DNA of 64,000 nucleotides from Siderastrea radians (lineage: Eukaryota; Cnidaria; Anthozoa; Scleractinia; Rhizangiidae), in contig OZ024887.1 of the NCBI GenBank assembly GCA_964017195.1, forward strand, positions 59,597,311-59,661,310, written 5' to 3'. A program made the translations under genes and the position numbers. The notes below the pieces were generated by a model. The model did not search any database. It was not told the origin of the DNA and saw nothing but the letters and a program-made list of their open reading frames with translations. Position 1 is the stretch's first letter. The number at the start of each line of letters is the position of its first letter. Below are positions 26,201 to 36,400 of this stretch, piece by piece.

Positions 26201-28839
26201 ATATCTTCATAACCACGTGCCAAAATAGTTGATAAGGCTAGATAAAATCAAGCGCATCAGTTGTCACATCTGACAGTCAAACACTGGACAGCAGAAAATA
26301 GAATCCTTGGTTGCTGCACAGCAACCAAGGACTGTTCTTTCATCTGACGAGGAAATAACTACTGGTATTTCAAGCAGTGACTCAGACTGGATGAAGTTAA
26401 AGAGAAATTTGGCAGTTCAGATGACGTATCTAGTGAAGAGCTACTGTTTACGATCACTACACACTGTGGCTGAGAGGCAGGCTCTTGGAAAAATGCCCTT
26501 ATTTGCTCAAATTGTGTGGTAGATCGCACACAAGCCACAAGCAAGAGGCCTAAATAGACGAGGCTTCACCCATTTTCTGTAACATGAAGCAACTGAGAGT
26601 ACTGCTACTCTCCGTTTGAATCTAGTCCATTATAGGGTCACCTCCAGCAGTATATCATCACTAATCATTTATACACCTAGGTGTAGAAAGATAGTGGGAG
26701 TTATGTTTCTTGTCTTAAAGGAAACACTGAAACACAATGGCGGGGACCAGGCCTTAAACCACTGACCTTCAGGTCTGAAATCCAATGCGCTAACCACTAC
26801 ACCATGCCCCCACCAAAAACGGTATGCATACATATGCATACATACTATACAACTGTTAATTTCTAGAAATGTTATTAGTAGGAGGAGGGGGACATTGAAA
26901 TGCTTTGCCAATAGAGTGGGGGGGGGGGGGACTGAAAAAATCCAGTTTCACTGAGGGGGGACATGAAAAAAAGGAAAATTTGCTAATTTCTTCTACCCAT
27001 CCCCCTCTTCCGATAAATAATGAGCGGTCCCTATGCCCTTGAACCACATTCTCGGGCTAATATTTGTTGTGAACATCAAATTTCCTCAGGCAACCTATCA
27101 CACAATAGTGCCTTCAACAGAAGAACTCTATACTGTTGCTTGAACAGACACCAGGAAAACATGGGCACTATCTGTATAAACAGGGTTCCATTGTACTATC
27201 TTGTAAGTTTACAAACTGACTTGAAAAATTTGAGAAAATAATGAGCATTAATCAAAACAATGTCAAGAATTAGCTATGGTACAATACATTTCACTATAAG
27301 TAGTACCAGATACAATCAACTTACCCAGGGATGGAAGCTAAATCTTAATAATAATAACATGTAGCACTTGCTACATGGACAAGTGACTTTACGAACATCA
27401 CCAAAAAATTTCCAATTTGTTTTCACCCAGGAAGATTTGACACTCGCCTAGGCGAGTGGATAAGTGCTAATTTACAGCCCTGCCTACCAAAATTATGCAC
27501 ACTTATATGCTTATGCAGATGCAAATAATAAAACACATTTTGTTGGAGCCACAATAAAGTTTAACCACATTACAATGTTTCATCTCAGAATAATGCCAAT
27601 TTTCTATTCTGCTCTGCAATATGTTTAGTTTTCATAGTCAACAAGTCAGTGGCCCCAACCACACGATTACAGTAGACATGCTGTAAGACAAAAAAAATTT
27701 TACCTAAAATTTTATTCTAGAATAATCAATTCAAAATTAGTGGACAACTGTCAAATAATTGCATATCCTGTTTCCTTTCTATTGTTGATATTATTTTAAG
27801 CTATAATCAAGTTTTGACGTTTTTGTAAATACTGCAACCTTGAAACTGACTCTTATAAAGTACGCTAGTAATGGTAGCTTGAAGTAGATGTTATTAATCC
27901 TTTTTTTTCAAGTGCATTTATCGCTAAATGGTTTCATGAAGTATTGAGCCGACAAGGCTATACAACACGTCATGGAGACTTGTATTCATAACCAATTTTT
28001 AATCATTCTAGACACTGCCAATAAATGCATATGGACGAATATTGGACAAATAATGTTTCTGAAATTATGTACCAGAAGTGTTAAATGTTAGGAACTTGCC
28101 CAATTAGCACATACAGGTTTGGCAAGAATCCGAGAAGTATCGCATTTTAAACTCGCAAACATTTCCACGCTCATGGGCAATTAAAACTTGAAACTTGATA
28201 AGAGAAAATTACTGCGAATGGAATTTAAAGAATTAGCTAAACTGTTTCCGTAGTTTGCAGGCAAGGCAATGTACAAGGGTATTAGATACCAGCTGCAAAA
28301 GATCACGACATCAAAGTACACTTTGTAAAAAATTAACCTAATTTTTCACACCTGTGTTTAGCTTTTATTCTTACCGTGCAAGCAGCGCGATCGTAGATGC
28401 CTTTCCCCCAGCCAAACATCTGCATCAAGCGATAAACCGAAGCCACCTTGCACCTCAGTTGCCTGTCTTTCTTGGTGTAGTGCAGCGTATCGGCTCCTCT
28501 GATATCTGCAATAACCGAGGCGGACAAACTGGGGAAAGTGCCTCCGCCATACAAAGACCCCGATGGAATCAAAAAGTCTTGGTAAGTGCGGAAAGCGTCC
28601 GGACTAGTCGGACGCTGGCTGTGCGCAGAAACCATGTCTTCCAACTCTCCTCGCAGAATATCATCGCTGAGGGCCAACGAAACTCTTTGACGCATCTTGA
28701 GGCCTCGAACATCGCGAACTACTTCTTCAGGAGCGCGAACAGAACGCGCGACTGTTTTTCCCGACCGCGGTGGGGCGCTCCATCGCTTCGAAGCGTCAAC
28801 TTGTGTTCGCGTGGTTCTTGGCGTTACTGTCGAAGACAT
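16171..28839 (-). CDS. Adducin-like membrane-skeleton protein
   Basis: Nine minus-strand exons join in phase to 563 residues: 28375-28839, 24654-24893, 22643-22693, 21264-21356, 19751-19849, 19065-19226, 18220-18404, 17002-17128 and 16171-16440, all with GT-AG borders. Adducin marks: LRCKVASVYRLMQMFGW near residue 140, a class II aldolase-like head with APTGLLFSEVSASS, NTNLGL, GLVPIS, GEVSYHDFPGI and VLILRNFGALCVGE, FEAWMRQLD near 360, a WLNS segment in exon 8, and a basic tail KKRRSFREKFSKRL like the MARCKS-type end of vertebrate adducins, where PKC and calmodulin act. Adducins cap actin barbed ends and recruit spectrin under the plasma membrane. It is shorter than human adducins (about 660-740), mainly in neck and tail. 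The His-x-His segment of the aldolase fold is replaced (CVMFVSADS), consistent with a non-enzymatic head. The introns carry several transposons. Confidence 0.95.
16480..16721. mobile_element. TTAA-target MITE in adducin intron 8
   Basis: The 242-bp element starts AGGAGCTACGTCACGG and ends CCGTGACATAGCTCCT, between TTAA copies at 16476-16479 and 16722-16725. It has the same 5'-AGG termini and TTAA target as the elements at 3431 and 54301, so Kolobok-like is the working class. It lies 39 bases upstream of the final exon's acceptor, on the intron side. Confidence 0.65.
17180..17390. repeat. Foldback element with ATAGATTCC arms
   Basis: Long imperfect inverted arms begin CAAATAGATTCCATTTG on the left and end CAAACGGAATCTATTTTG on the right, continuing inward through GTGTGT...GATAACGCA. 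It lies in adducin intron 7. The arms diverge by several indels and no target duplication is clear. Confidence 0.55.
17721..17815. repeat. Foldback element, TAGCCTCC ends
   Basis: Inverted arms TAGCCTCCCACGCAGTCG and CGACTGCGTAGGAGGCTA flank an inner inverted pair around TAGGGGAGT / ACTCCCCTA. The whole 95-bp unit could form one long hairpin. Adducin intron 7. Confidence 0.65.
18924..19032. repeat. Foldback element with GACGTCTCCTAT arms
   Basis: The left arm GACGTCTCCTATCTCTTTTG and the right arm CAAAGGAAATAGGAGACG are inverted copies with GCTTCACG / CGTGAAGC continuing inward. It ends in TAG...GCTA as does the foldback at 17721. It lies in adducin intron 6, 33 bases downstream (in gene orientation) of exon 6. 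Confidence 0.6.
20840..21190. mobile_element. hAT-like MITE with G/C-tract ends
   Basis: The 8-bp duplication CATTGTAC flanks both ends (20832-20839 and 21191-21198). The ends are CCCAGGGGGG...TGCTCCC and GAGTGCCCCC...GG, imperfect inverted repeats dominated by homopolymer. The 8-bp target fits hAT elements. It has no coding capacity. Internal words such as AAAGGGGTACC recur. Adducin intron 4. Confidence 0.6.
22369..22601. mobile_element. hAT-like MITE (CAGGGCTCGAAATT ends)
   Basis: The element begins CAGGGCTCGAAATT and ends AATTTCAAGGCCTG, inverted copies with two differences and the CAGGG start typical of hAT termini. Inside, GGAGCAAAT / TTTGCTCC words are repeated. No clean 8-bp duplication remains. 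It is about 40 bases from the donor end of adducin exon 3. Confidence 0.55.
23251..23299. repeat. CAT microsatellite
   Basis: About sixteen CAT units with one interruption, in adducin intron 2. The methionine-run ORF across it on the minus strand is an artefact of the repeat. Confidence 0.9.
23518..24412. mobile_element. pogo/Tigger-like element, internally deleted
   Basis: The 895-bp element starts CCGTATTTATTCGCCTATAA and ends with its near-perfect inverse TTACAGGCGAATAAATACGG, flanked by TA. Copies of CGGCTTATAGCCGAGAGTTT recur inside near both ends. It carries a fragment of a CENP-B/pogo-type transposase on the minus strand (23710-24015). Adducin intron 2. Confidence 0.75.
23710..24015 (-). 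pseudogene. pogo-like transposase fragment
   Basis: The 101-residue reading contains a CENP-B-type helix-turn-helix segment (residues 18-37, with SLGWYQNWKWRHSISVR) and the first catalytic-Asp signature FNMDET near residue 83. The frame then runs into unrelated sequence and stops. The rest of the DDE domain is absent, so the protein cannot be active. The motif order HTH then NMDET is characteristic of pogo/Tigger transposases. Confidence 0.7.
25676..27032. mobile_element. TIR element with GACCGTTCATTATTTATCG ends
   Basis: The left end AGAGACCGTTCATTATTTAT and the right end ATAAATAATGAGCGGTCCCT are inverted copies with three mismatches over about 25 bases. G-rich tracts (25703-25712, 25795-25811) lie near the left end and near 26918-26930 on the right. 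The superfamily is not clear because no target duplication could be defined. A tRNA-derived SINE is nested inside. It lies in adducin intron 1. Confidence 0.55.
26650..26818 (-). mobile_element. tRNA-derived SINE
   Basis: On the minus strand a tRNA-like head reads GGGGGCATGGTGTAGTGGTT then AGCGCATTGG (A-box region), followed about 35 bases on by GGTCAGTGGTTTAAGGCC (B-box-like). The cloverleaf is not intact, so it is a SINE head rather than a tRNA gene. The 3' limit near 26650 is approximate. Confidence 0.55.
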
Positions 28840-29324
28840 GCTGCAATTGAGGTTACAGTAAGATGTTTTGAGTGCAACAAATCTTGAACTAGAGCTGCAA
28901 ATTGTTTGGATTGGTACTTGATCAACGAACTATCTTTGGAAGAGATTTAAATTTTCGCGAGAGTTGAAACCGCCCGATCAAAGCAACCTTGTTCGCTGAA
29001 TTACCTCAGTGTGTTAACGGCAAAAAAGACACGCAAATCCTATTTTGTTTAAACAGCTAACCAATCTGCAGCGATAAGGACCCTGCTGAGTAAAATTCAG
29101 CTACGTGATACTGCGAACGAAGACAACAACGCTATAAAAGTGGACGCTTAAGCTGAGCATAGGTTTAAATAATTTTTCTAAAAATTGAATCATTACCGAC
29201 CTGTTGGGTCCACTTCGACAACAATGCCTTTCTTACGCATGTGACTCGGTAAACACCCCTGAGAGCCTCCAAGGCAAATTTCTCTTGTTTATATTCACTG
29301 ATCCTTGCAATATCCAGCCCAGCT

Positions 29325-29567
29325 TCATTTATATTCCGCCACACGCCCACGCTCTGAATAAATATTAGCAAGTTTGATTTTGCATGCATCTGTGCAAAGT
29401 ACTTGAGGTCGACAAACCATGACCTCGTCTTGAATTAATTCTAAAACATTGATATCACTTCTCGTTTCCTTTCGTGGAATATCGCTGCAGGAAAACAGTT
29501 GAAATTCTTTCTTTTGTGTTCTCGTTGTCACGAGAACTGTTAAGAAAGAACACGCATCGTCCGCCAT
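29325..29567 (-). CDS. Possible short gene or upstream exon (MADDAC ORF)
   Basis: An 80-codon reading starts at the ATG at 29565-29567 in a strong context (AAAATGGCGG), a pattern common at real animal gene starts. It begins MADDACSFLTVLVTTRTQ and contains a CxxxCKIKLANI segment; no domain is recognised. A second open frame overlaps it (29165-29389) and ends near a potential donor, so a frameshifted or spliced form is conceivable. It lies 0.7 kb upstream of the adducin ATG on the same strand, so it could also be a transcribed leader of that gene. I do not assign a function. Confidence 0.3.
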   Translation of the reverse strand: MADDACSFLTVLVTTRTQKKEFQLFSCSDIPRKETRSDINVLELIQDEVMVCRPQVLCTDACKIKLANIYSERGRVAEYK

Positions 29568-29857
29568 TTTGATTTTTCCCGCAGAATGAATGCGCACGCA
29601 CAACTGACCAAAATGCTTGCGTTTTCTGGATTCCCTGTTTACAAACACAGGTACGTCAACCTCCGTTTCTGTGAGGTGGATGATAATTTCTAAAATGTAT
29701 CTTTCGTCAAGCCTAGCCTTTCTTAACATGATAAATAGGGCTTTTAAACTAGTTGAAATGAAATGAAAACAGCCAAGAATATCAAAGCGACGTTGTACGT
29801 TGTCTTTCCGGCTGTTTGTTACATCTCCTTTTTTCTTTTACTTCCCAGCTCATTTAC

Positions 29858-30255
29858 CCCCCGGGGGATGAATTCCATATGAAAGTGACGTGGTGCTCGT
29901 CGTCTCGCTTAAGGGTGTAAATTGCAGATTTTGGTGTCACTTAGGGTGTTCAGGACAGAAAGCCAATATTTTTACTCATACAGGTGTCGCTTAGGAAAGA
30001 CTATGAATGAAAACGAAAGATTTATGACAATGCTTCTAAAATCTAATGATAGAATACAGCATTCGATGTAAACATCTTTAGCGCAATTTAAACCACCTTA
30101 GCTCTAATTTGGTTTTCTGTTTTAGCATGGTCTCTTTAGTGGTCAAATATAGCCTGAGCCACACCCAGATTGGTCTCCTTTAGGGTTTTAATTCTAATTT
30201 TCCGATGAGCATCCCCGTCCCTTTCATTTGGGAGTCCCCCCCCCCAACCCCCGGG
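29858..30255. mobile_element. hAT-like MITE with C/G-tract ends
   Basis: The 8-bp duplication TCATTTAC is present at 29850-29857 and 30256-30263. The ends are CCCCCGGGGGATGAATTCC and CCCCCCAACCCCCGGG preceded by GGGAGT. It belongs to the same structural type as 20840-21190 (8-bp target, homopolymeric ends, no ORF). Confidence 0.6.
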
Positions 30256-30263
30256 TCATTTAC

Positions 30264-32750
30264 ACTTTTATACACTGGTTTTACTAACTTTTAAGTTTCA
30301 TTTTGAACATTTTTCCCTACGGGTGGAGGCACGCGAGGGGGTAGTCATGGTATGGACTCCTCTGTGATTTGTTTTAGTGACTAATCCATGCAGCAAGTTG
30401 CACACACGCCACAAAAGATACACGCAGCTACAACTAACTTGCAGTGTTTACACAAGGAAAGGAAATTTGACACAGGAGCAGTTCAGATTTGGATTCTGAT
30501 TGGTTGTTTTGTTTGGTCACAGGGAGACCCAACATCCCCGGAGACCCAACATCCCCGGAGACCCAGGGGCAGATAGTGACTGTGGGGCGAGGGAAAAGCC
30601 TGAATTTCAGCCGTCTCCTCTAGTCAATTAATCACTCTCGGGAGTTAGCGACCAGAGGAGGCGGCTGCAATTAAGGCTAAAGGAAATGGTCAAAACGGGC
30701 GAAATAAAAAATGGGCGAAGAAAAGTCAAAGTTTGCCCTTGACTTTTGTTCTTGGGTGATTTCGTAGCGTTGTTCTACTAGCACACATTGAGGGCGTACC
30801 GTCTTTTGACGGCAAATCTGTACTATCCAGAATCTTGCGTTCGTATTTCCTCTGTATATTTCAGTTCTAACTGAATTCTAGGGTCCGTTCATGAACGTAC
30901 CCAGTCTTGTGGAAGGTTTGCATATATTAATCGTTTAAGTTACCTCTTAGGAAAATTTTTCCTCCAAGCTTTCTAAACTGCAGGCCAGAAAACAATCTTC
31001 AGTCCCCTTTCTTGTCCACGTCAGGGTGATTTTCATCCAAACACATATCAATCATTTTAATTTTAAATTATTATTAGTCCACCTGAGTAGTCTTGCATCA
31101 TGATGTTTCTCTTGATTTTGTCACCTTAGACATTCGACGGGAAGTCATTGAAAAGGTTGTTTGTCTCTTTTATTAGCTTGATGTTAAGTTTGCAGGGTGG
31201 AAGATGTTGGACCTCTCCGCTGCATGTAAAGATTACTGATAACTTTTCCAATAAGACTACACGGACGTGTTAACCAGGAGGCTTACACATTTTTTCATTT
31301 CATCTATATTTCCGTGATGTATGTGAGAATTTAAGGCTGGCTGCATGTCGTTGGGTCTGTTGAGAACCATGACCCTAGCGTTCTAACTTTGTCTTTTAGC
31401 CAATTTCCGGTTAAATCTGGGTCCGCTGTAATTGGCCTCAGCTGTTGCGGTTTCCCTGCCGTCCCCCTTCTTCAGTTTAATTACGTTGTATGTTTTGTTT
31501 TCTACGGCGAAGTTAATAAAATGAAATAAAAAAAATTAAAAAAAATCAAGAGAGGAGAAGCGAGGAAACGAGAGGAGAGAAAAGGAGAGGCCGGCATAGA
31601 AAAGAGGACAGGAGAGGAATGCTTTCGTGGAACGGTCGTCGGCCAAAGGCCGACATGATAGGTTTGACCAATGGTTGGACATAATTGGCGTGTGGACACG
31701 CCCGAGAAACTCCTCTGGCACCCTGGGCACGTTATAGCGAAAGCTGAAAGAGACTATTTATCTTAAGTGTCCTCTGGGGCTCTTAAAAAACAGTTCATTT
31801 AAAGAGCAAATTGCCACCACCTGGCTTACACGGCCAACTGAAAATCTGAAAATGAAACATCCTTCTCGGACACTGTTTGTACAAACACGAGAGAAACACA
31901 TCAGTGCTCAATGTCAGGAGCCAAGACGCTTTGTTAGAAGTAAAGCCTCAGACCTCTCAGAACAAACTCTTCGGAGGCAATTTTCGAACACGAATCAAAG
32001 ATTTTAAGTTGCACTTTGCAGAGAGGTTATCAACGTTCCTACTAATAAGACCCTAAAATAGGCTGTGAAAATAGACATGTTTATCGATATTTTTTGCAAG
32101 ATAAAAACCGACAGAAGACAAAGAGAAAAAGATCTCGTCTGGATCTCGTCCTCAATCACGCAATATCAACCGGCACTTCCTAATCTTAAAAATTCTTATG
32201 AAAAACTGACACTTGATAGAAAATCAACCTCGAAGGAGAGAGATTACAAACAACCTTTGATCATATCATATAAACCCGTAGAATTCCTTAGAGATATCCA
32301 TCATAGAGAGTCCCCAGCTATCTTGAACATGCAATGGACGACAAAAATTATGCTGGATAACGGCTGTTCGAAGTAGCCAACAGTGAATGAGTGAAATCAT
32401 CAACCAAGGCAAAAGAGTTTTGAGTTCGCGATATATAGCGGGGTGTAAGAAAGAATTAACTACTTTAATTTAAAGCAAAGCTTTAAGAAAAGCTCAAACA
32501 CCCCGACTGGAAGCGTAATACTAGGCTTGCCACCCCAATCAAAATACAATAAAATAGAATGAGAATGTAACAAAATAACTCGAGCGATTGTTAAATTACA
32601 GGGGCATTGCGATGTTCTACAACTGATTATTCATACAGCTGTTAAAAGTTGGACTGCAAGAAAGTCCATATTTTTGCCCAAGCTTTTTTTCCCTCCTTTG
32701 CCCATTTCGAGTACGGCTTCGCTTTCCGCCATTGACACTTTCAGTGGCAA
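30264..32750. other. Intergenic, no gene supported
   Basis: It contains a short tandem repeat of GAGACCCAACATCCCCG at about 30525-30570, a foldback at about 30606-30682 (CCGTCTCCTCTAGTC / GACCAGAGGAGGCGG) and a purine-rich AGGAGA stretch at 31545-31600. ORFs such as 32065-32376 have no recognisable domain. Confidence 0.45.
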
Positions 32751-33490
32751 GTTTTAAACTGCTTTTTTCACAGCTATTTTAAGCAATTTTTTCTTTATAA
32801 CAAGTAAGCTGAGTAAACACAACTTTTTTGAGCGGAAAGGTACGATCTCTGGGAAACAAAATTAACTGTTTTTATTAGTCACCAGCTAAAAAGTGTATAA
32901 CTTCCATGTCATATGGAGTTCTATCGCTCAGTCTATAACAGTGTGAAAACACTATACACTAATATCACTCCATAGAAGCAAAAGGCTGCCCTCTTCTCTC
33001 TATACACCAGCGATTTTAGACATTCTCGAGGTATTTTTGGCCAGCGGAAAGTTACAAGCCTTTGAGATCTCTAGCTACTCAACATTGGTGTAATCCCCGT
33101 CATGATTAGTGATCTGAAGGCAGTGGCTAACATTCCCCCTTACGAGCACGGCTTCGGTTACGGAGATTTGCTAATTTTAGACCGTTCAATCCAATATCTT
33201 AGTAAGAATTTTCTTTCATCAAGCAAGCTGAATAAACAGGACCGTTTTGAGAGAATAGCTACGATCTTTGGCTCAGACACCAGCAACGCAGTGTACAAAT
33301 TGTCAGAGGGAGTTTTGTTTTCTCGATCTCTATAAAAACATTACACTAATTAGCTCAGCAGCCCCACAATTGTAGACATTCTCGAGGTAACACAGGCCAA
33401 GGGAGAGAGACGAGCCTTTGAGATTTCTTGCTGTTCGACATTGCTGTAGTTCCTGTCATTGCTTGTGATGTCAGAGCTGTGGTCAACATA
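32750..33490. repeat. Local tandem duplication carrying GFP 3'-end sequence
   Basis: Two diverged units (about 32750-33125 and 33126-33490) share blocks such as TAGACATTCTCGAGG and GAGCCTTTGAGAT/AAGCCTTTGAGAT. Both correspond, on the minus strand, to the end of GFP-family exon 5 and its 3' UTR. The second unit belongs to the pseudogene described next. Confidence 0.55.
33045..33125 (-). pseudogene. Extra GFP-family exon 5 fragment
   Basis: The minus-strand reading is similar to the C-terminus of the live protein (ITNHDGDYTNVE versus ITKHDATYTNVE), then hits a stop where the live gene has His. There is no splice acceptor and no other exon nearby. It is a degraded tandem duplicate of the exon 5 at 33395-33536. 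Confidence 0.65.
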
Positions 33491-36400
33491 GTGAAATCCT
33501 GGCATTGTGACAGTTCTGGGATTCTCAGGTTTTTCTCTGGAAAGGAACACAGTTATACTCCTTGTAATAAACACAGCAACAGAGATGAGATGAATGACAA
33601 TGTGGGCTGTACGGGGTTTCTTTAGAGAAAACGGTAAAATTTTGCAAATAATGCCTCAGCGTCCGAAACCGATTGGAAAAAAAACCCCTAAAATCTGAGA
33701 AGTGCACATCCTGCCAATATTAACCCCATTTGTTCTCCCCTCCGCGCGCCCCAAAATAGGGTCAGCTGTTGAGCTGACTCAATTTATTTCTCGCGAGGAA
33801 AGCAAAACGACCATTTTAGGTTCTACATTTAAGTACATAACACATGGGAATTCACGGCTTACGAAAATATCACGGTGTATTACAAGACAGGGATCCTTGT
33901 CGTTACCTTTCAGGGTGTTTTAATTTTAATTGTAAAATTCATTACAAGGTTTCATTGGTCATAAGAATTATGACCAATCAATAGGCAGTATTTGAGTCAC
34001 ATGTTTACCTCTGTAAACCCCAATATAAATCAACTGTCTGAACGCACGGGGAGGGTTTGAAAAGGTAGCAGTAAAAGGCAGGGGTTGATGAATTATGAAT
34101 TAGTAGAATTATCGATAGGATTATTGTTTATAAAGGTCTCTAACTCCCCTAATTAGTACGCTTAACTTTAATAAAGACGAGTCCTGTAAATTTGTGCAAA
34201 GTTTATTAATCAATCACCAGTTTAAAAAAATCAATCACTACTCACTCAAATGACAGTTAATCGCACAAATTAACAAATGAAGCGAATTGGGCGGATAACG
34301 CTCTGCATTTTGCTTGGCCACTTCACAAACGAACTTGCTCAACCAAAAGTTTAGCGTATTTTCCGACATGTACTCTAGTGAAACGGTCAGATCTTGAACA
34401 TCTTCGCATTTCAGATCGGCCACTCCAACAACTTTTAACATTGCACATGTATTTTGCCGTCGCTGCTGCCATTCCTCGAAGACTTTTCTACCCCATTAAG
34501 TGTTGTATTGTGTTGCTTTCGGAGTGGCTTCCGACACTAGACTGGTCTCCTCTTCTTTACTCTTTGGAGAGCAAAACCGACCAGCCATGTTTCTACTACA
34601 AAAGCTATATGAAAATGAATTGCTAAATTCAATGCTGAATATTTCCAAACTCCTATGGGACAACTCCACGCCCACGTGATTAACATGACAAACACAATCT
34701 ATAGTCACGGTTTCATTTCACAAGTAAGATAAAATATTCGCGTCCGACCTTTATGGGCTTTACAAAGGCTCGCCGTTTTAAATGCCCATCATAGTCTCCC
34801 GCTCATATTTTATCTATTACATAAAGCGATAATCATTGGAGGTTTTAACAGTACGAACTCCTCGTTAGAACTAGAACCCTCTTGGATGTCCGTCGAGTAA
34901 AAGCAAATGAGGGTGAGGAATTAGCTGGGAAGGTAGAAGAAATATACGCCTCTAAAAACTGAAGTTATTCTCAGAGTCACCACAGGTAGCCAAAGCTTGA
35001 GTTATGACTGAAAATTGATAAAATTTTATGAAATAAACAGTGTTTCTTTGTTTATATCTTACGTACTTGCTATCTAGGGCAAAAACTCGCTCTCCGAGCG
35101 AGAATAAGCGTCCTTCTAATTTTTGCTCCCAATTAGTATTATAATATTATGCAAAGGTTGCACACTGATCTGCCATTTCACCCGCACAAAAGCATACCTC
35201 TTTTCACTAAATGAGCTATATTTCTTGAAATGCGCCATTTCCACTCACAATTTCCTCAAACCTGAATGAATCCATAGTCGAAAAACAACTATACGCCGGA
35301 AAAGTTCCACTCCATCGCCTAACAGGTCTGTTCGGAGTAAAGTTCACGCCCACAACCTGTACATCGTAGTGGAAACAGTTGCCTTTAATTCTGTCGACAC
35401 ACACAAAAAATGATACTACAATGTCAGTTTGGGCGATAAATTTATTTATCTCATAGTGCTTGCAAAAAAGACGGGTGGATCGCCGATAATCTAGCCAGGA
35501 TACAGGTGATCATTACAGTGAACGCTGCCGAGCGATACGTCGCTCTGGTTTAGTTTGTCACGCTGTACAGAGTGGTCTGTATATTAAAAATGAAAGCTAG
35601 CGGGTAGTTTTTTATCCTGGCGATGTTCATATTTCAATATTTTACATTTAATGATCTTGTTCTAAGAATTTTACCCTGTTTAAAGCCCGCGTGTTCCTGT
35701 GAGTGGAATAGACACAACAGAAATACTCACAGTTTGCAACTCATATTGATATTCTCGCATTGCTAAAAAGCCTGTTTGTAATGGTCTGGTATATCTGCAG
35801 GGCGTTCATTGAAGGGTTTGCTGCCTTACATACACATAGGAAACAGCATTCCTTAACAAAATAGGGAGGGTTGTCCCTTAAGTGAAAAAAACCTCCATGC
35901 TTTGTAAGCCCCTAAACCATAATACAAAATGGTGGAATATAATCAGTAAAAGTAGTCCTCGGTCACACGTTTTTCGCTTTTGACCCTCTTCCCTTCCATA
36001 CTGCCTTTTTCTTTTCCCCCTTTATACTGTTACATTATCGTTAAACTTTTATTTCGCAGGGAGCCTAAAAAAAAAACAAAATAAAATGGTCATAAAAGGC
36101 CATTCTGGGTGCCTCAGGGTTGAATTGAGGTTTCACTGAAACTAACTCAACCTCAACGCCTTTAAAACGATAAAAATTGAAAATTAAGATCCTTGCATCC
36201 AAAAAGTAACTCCGTCTTATCACAATGCTATTTCTCTCTCCCACCATAACACAAGAGCTGAATTTAAAATGTTGCAGCAAAACTATTATAATTAAATGAA
36301 ATTCCTATAGAGCCACTAGAGCAGCCTAGGGTCAAATAGAGATTTCCATGAAACTTTTGTTTGGTTGTTACTGCAATGACAGCATGAAAAGGATCACCAA

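Noticed and set aside
27331..27482. Possible hAT MITE (CAGGGATGGAAGCTA ... AATTTACAGCCCTG)
   Set aside because: The ends match only loosely and no target duplication is visible.
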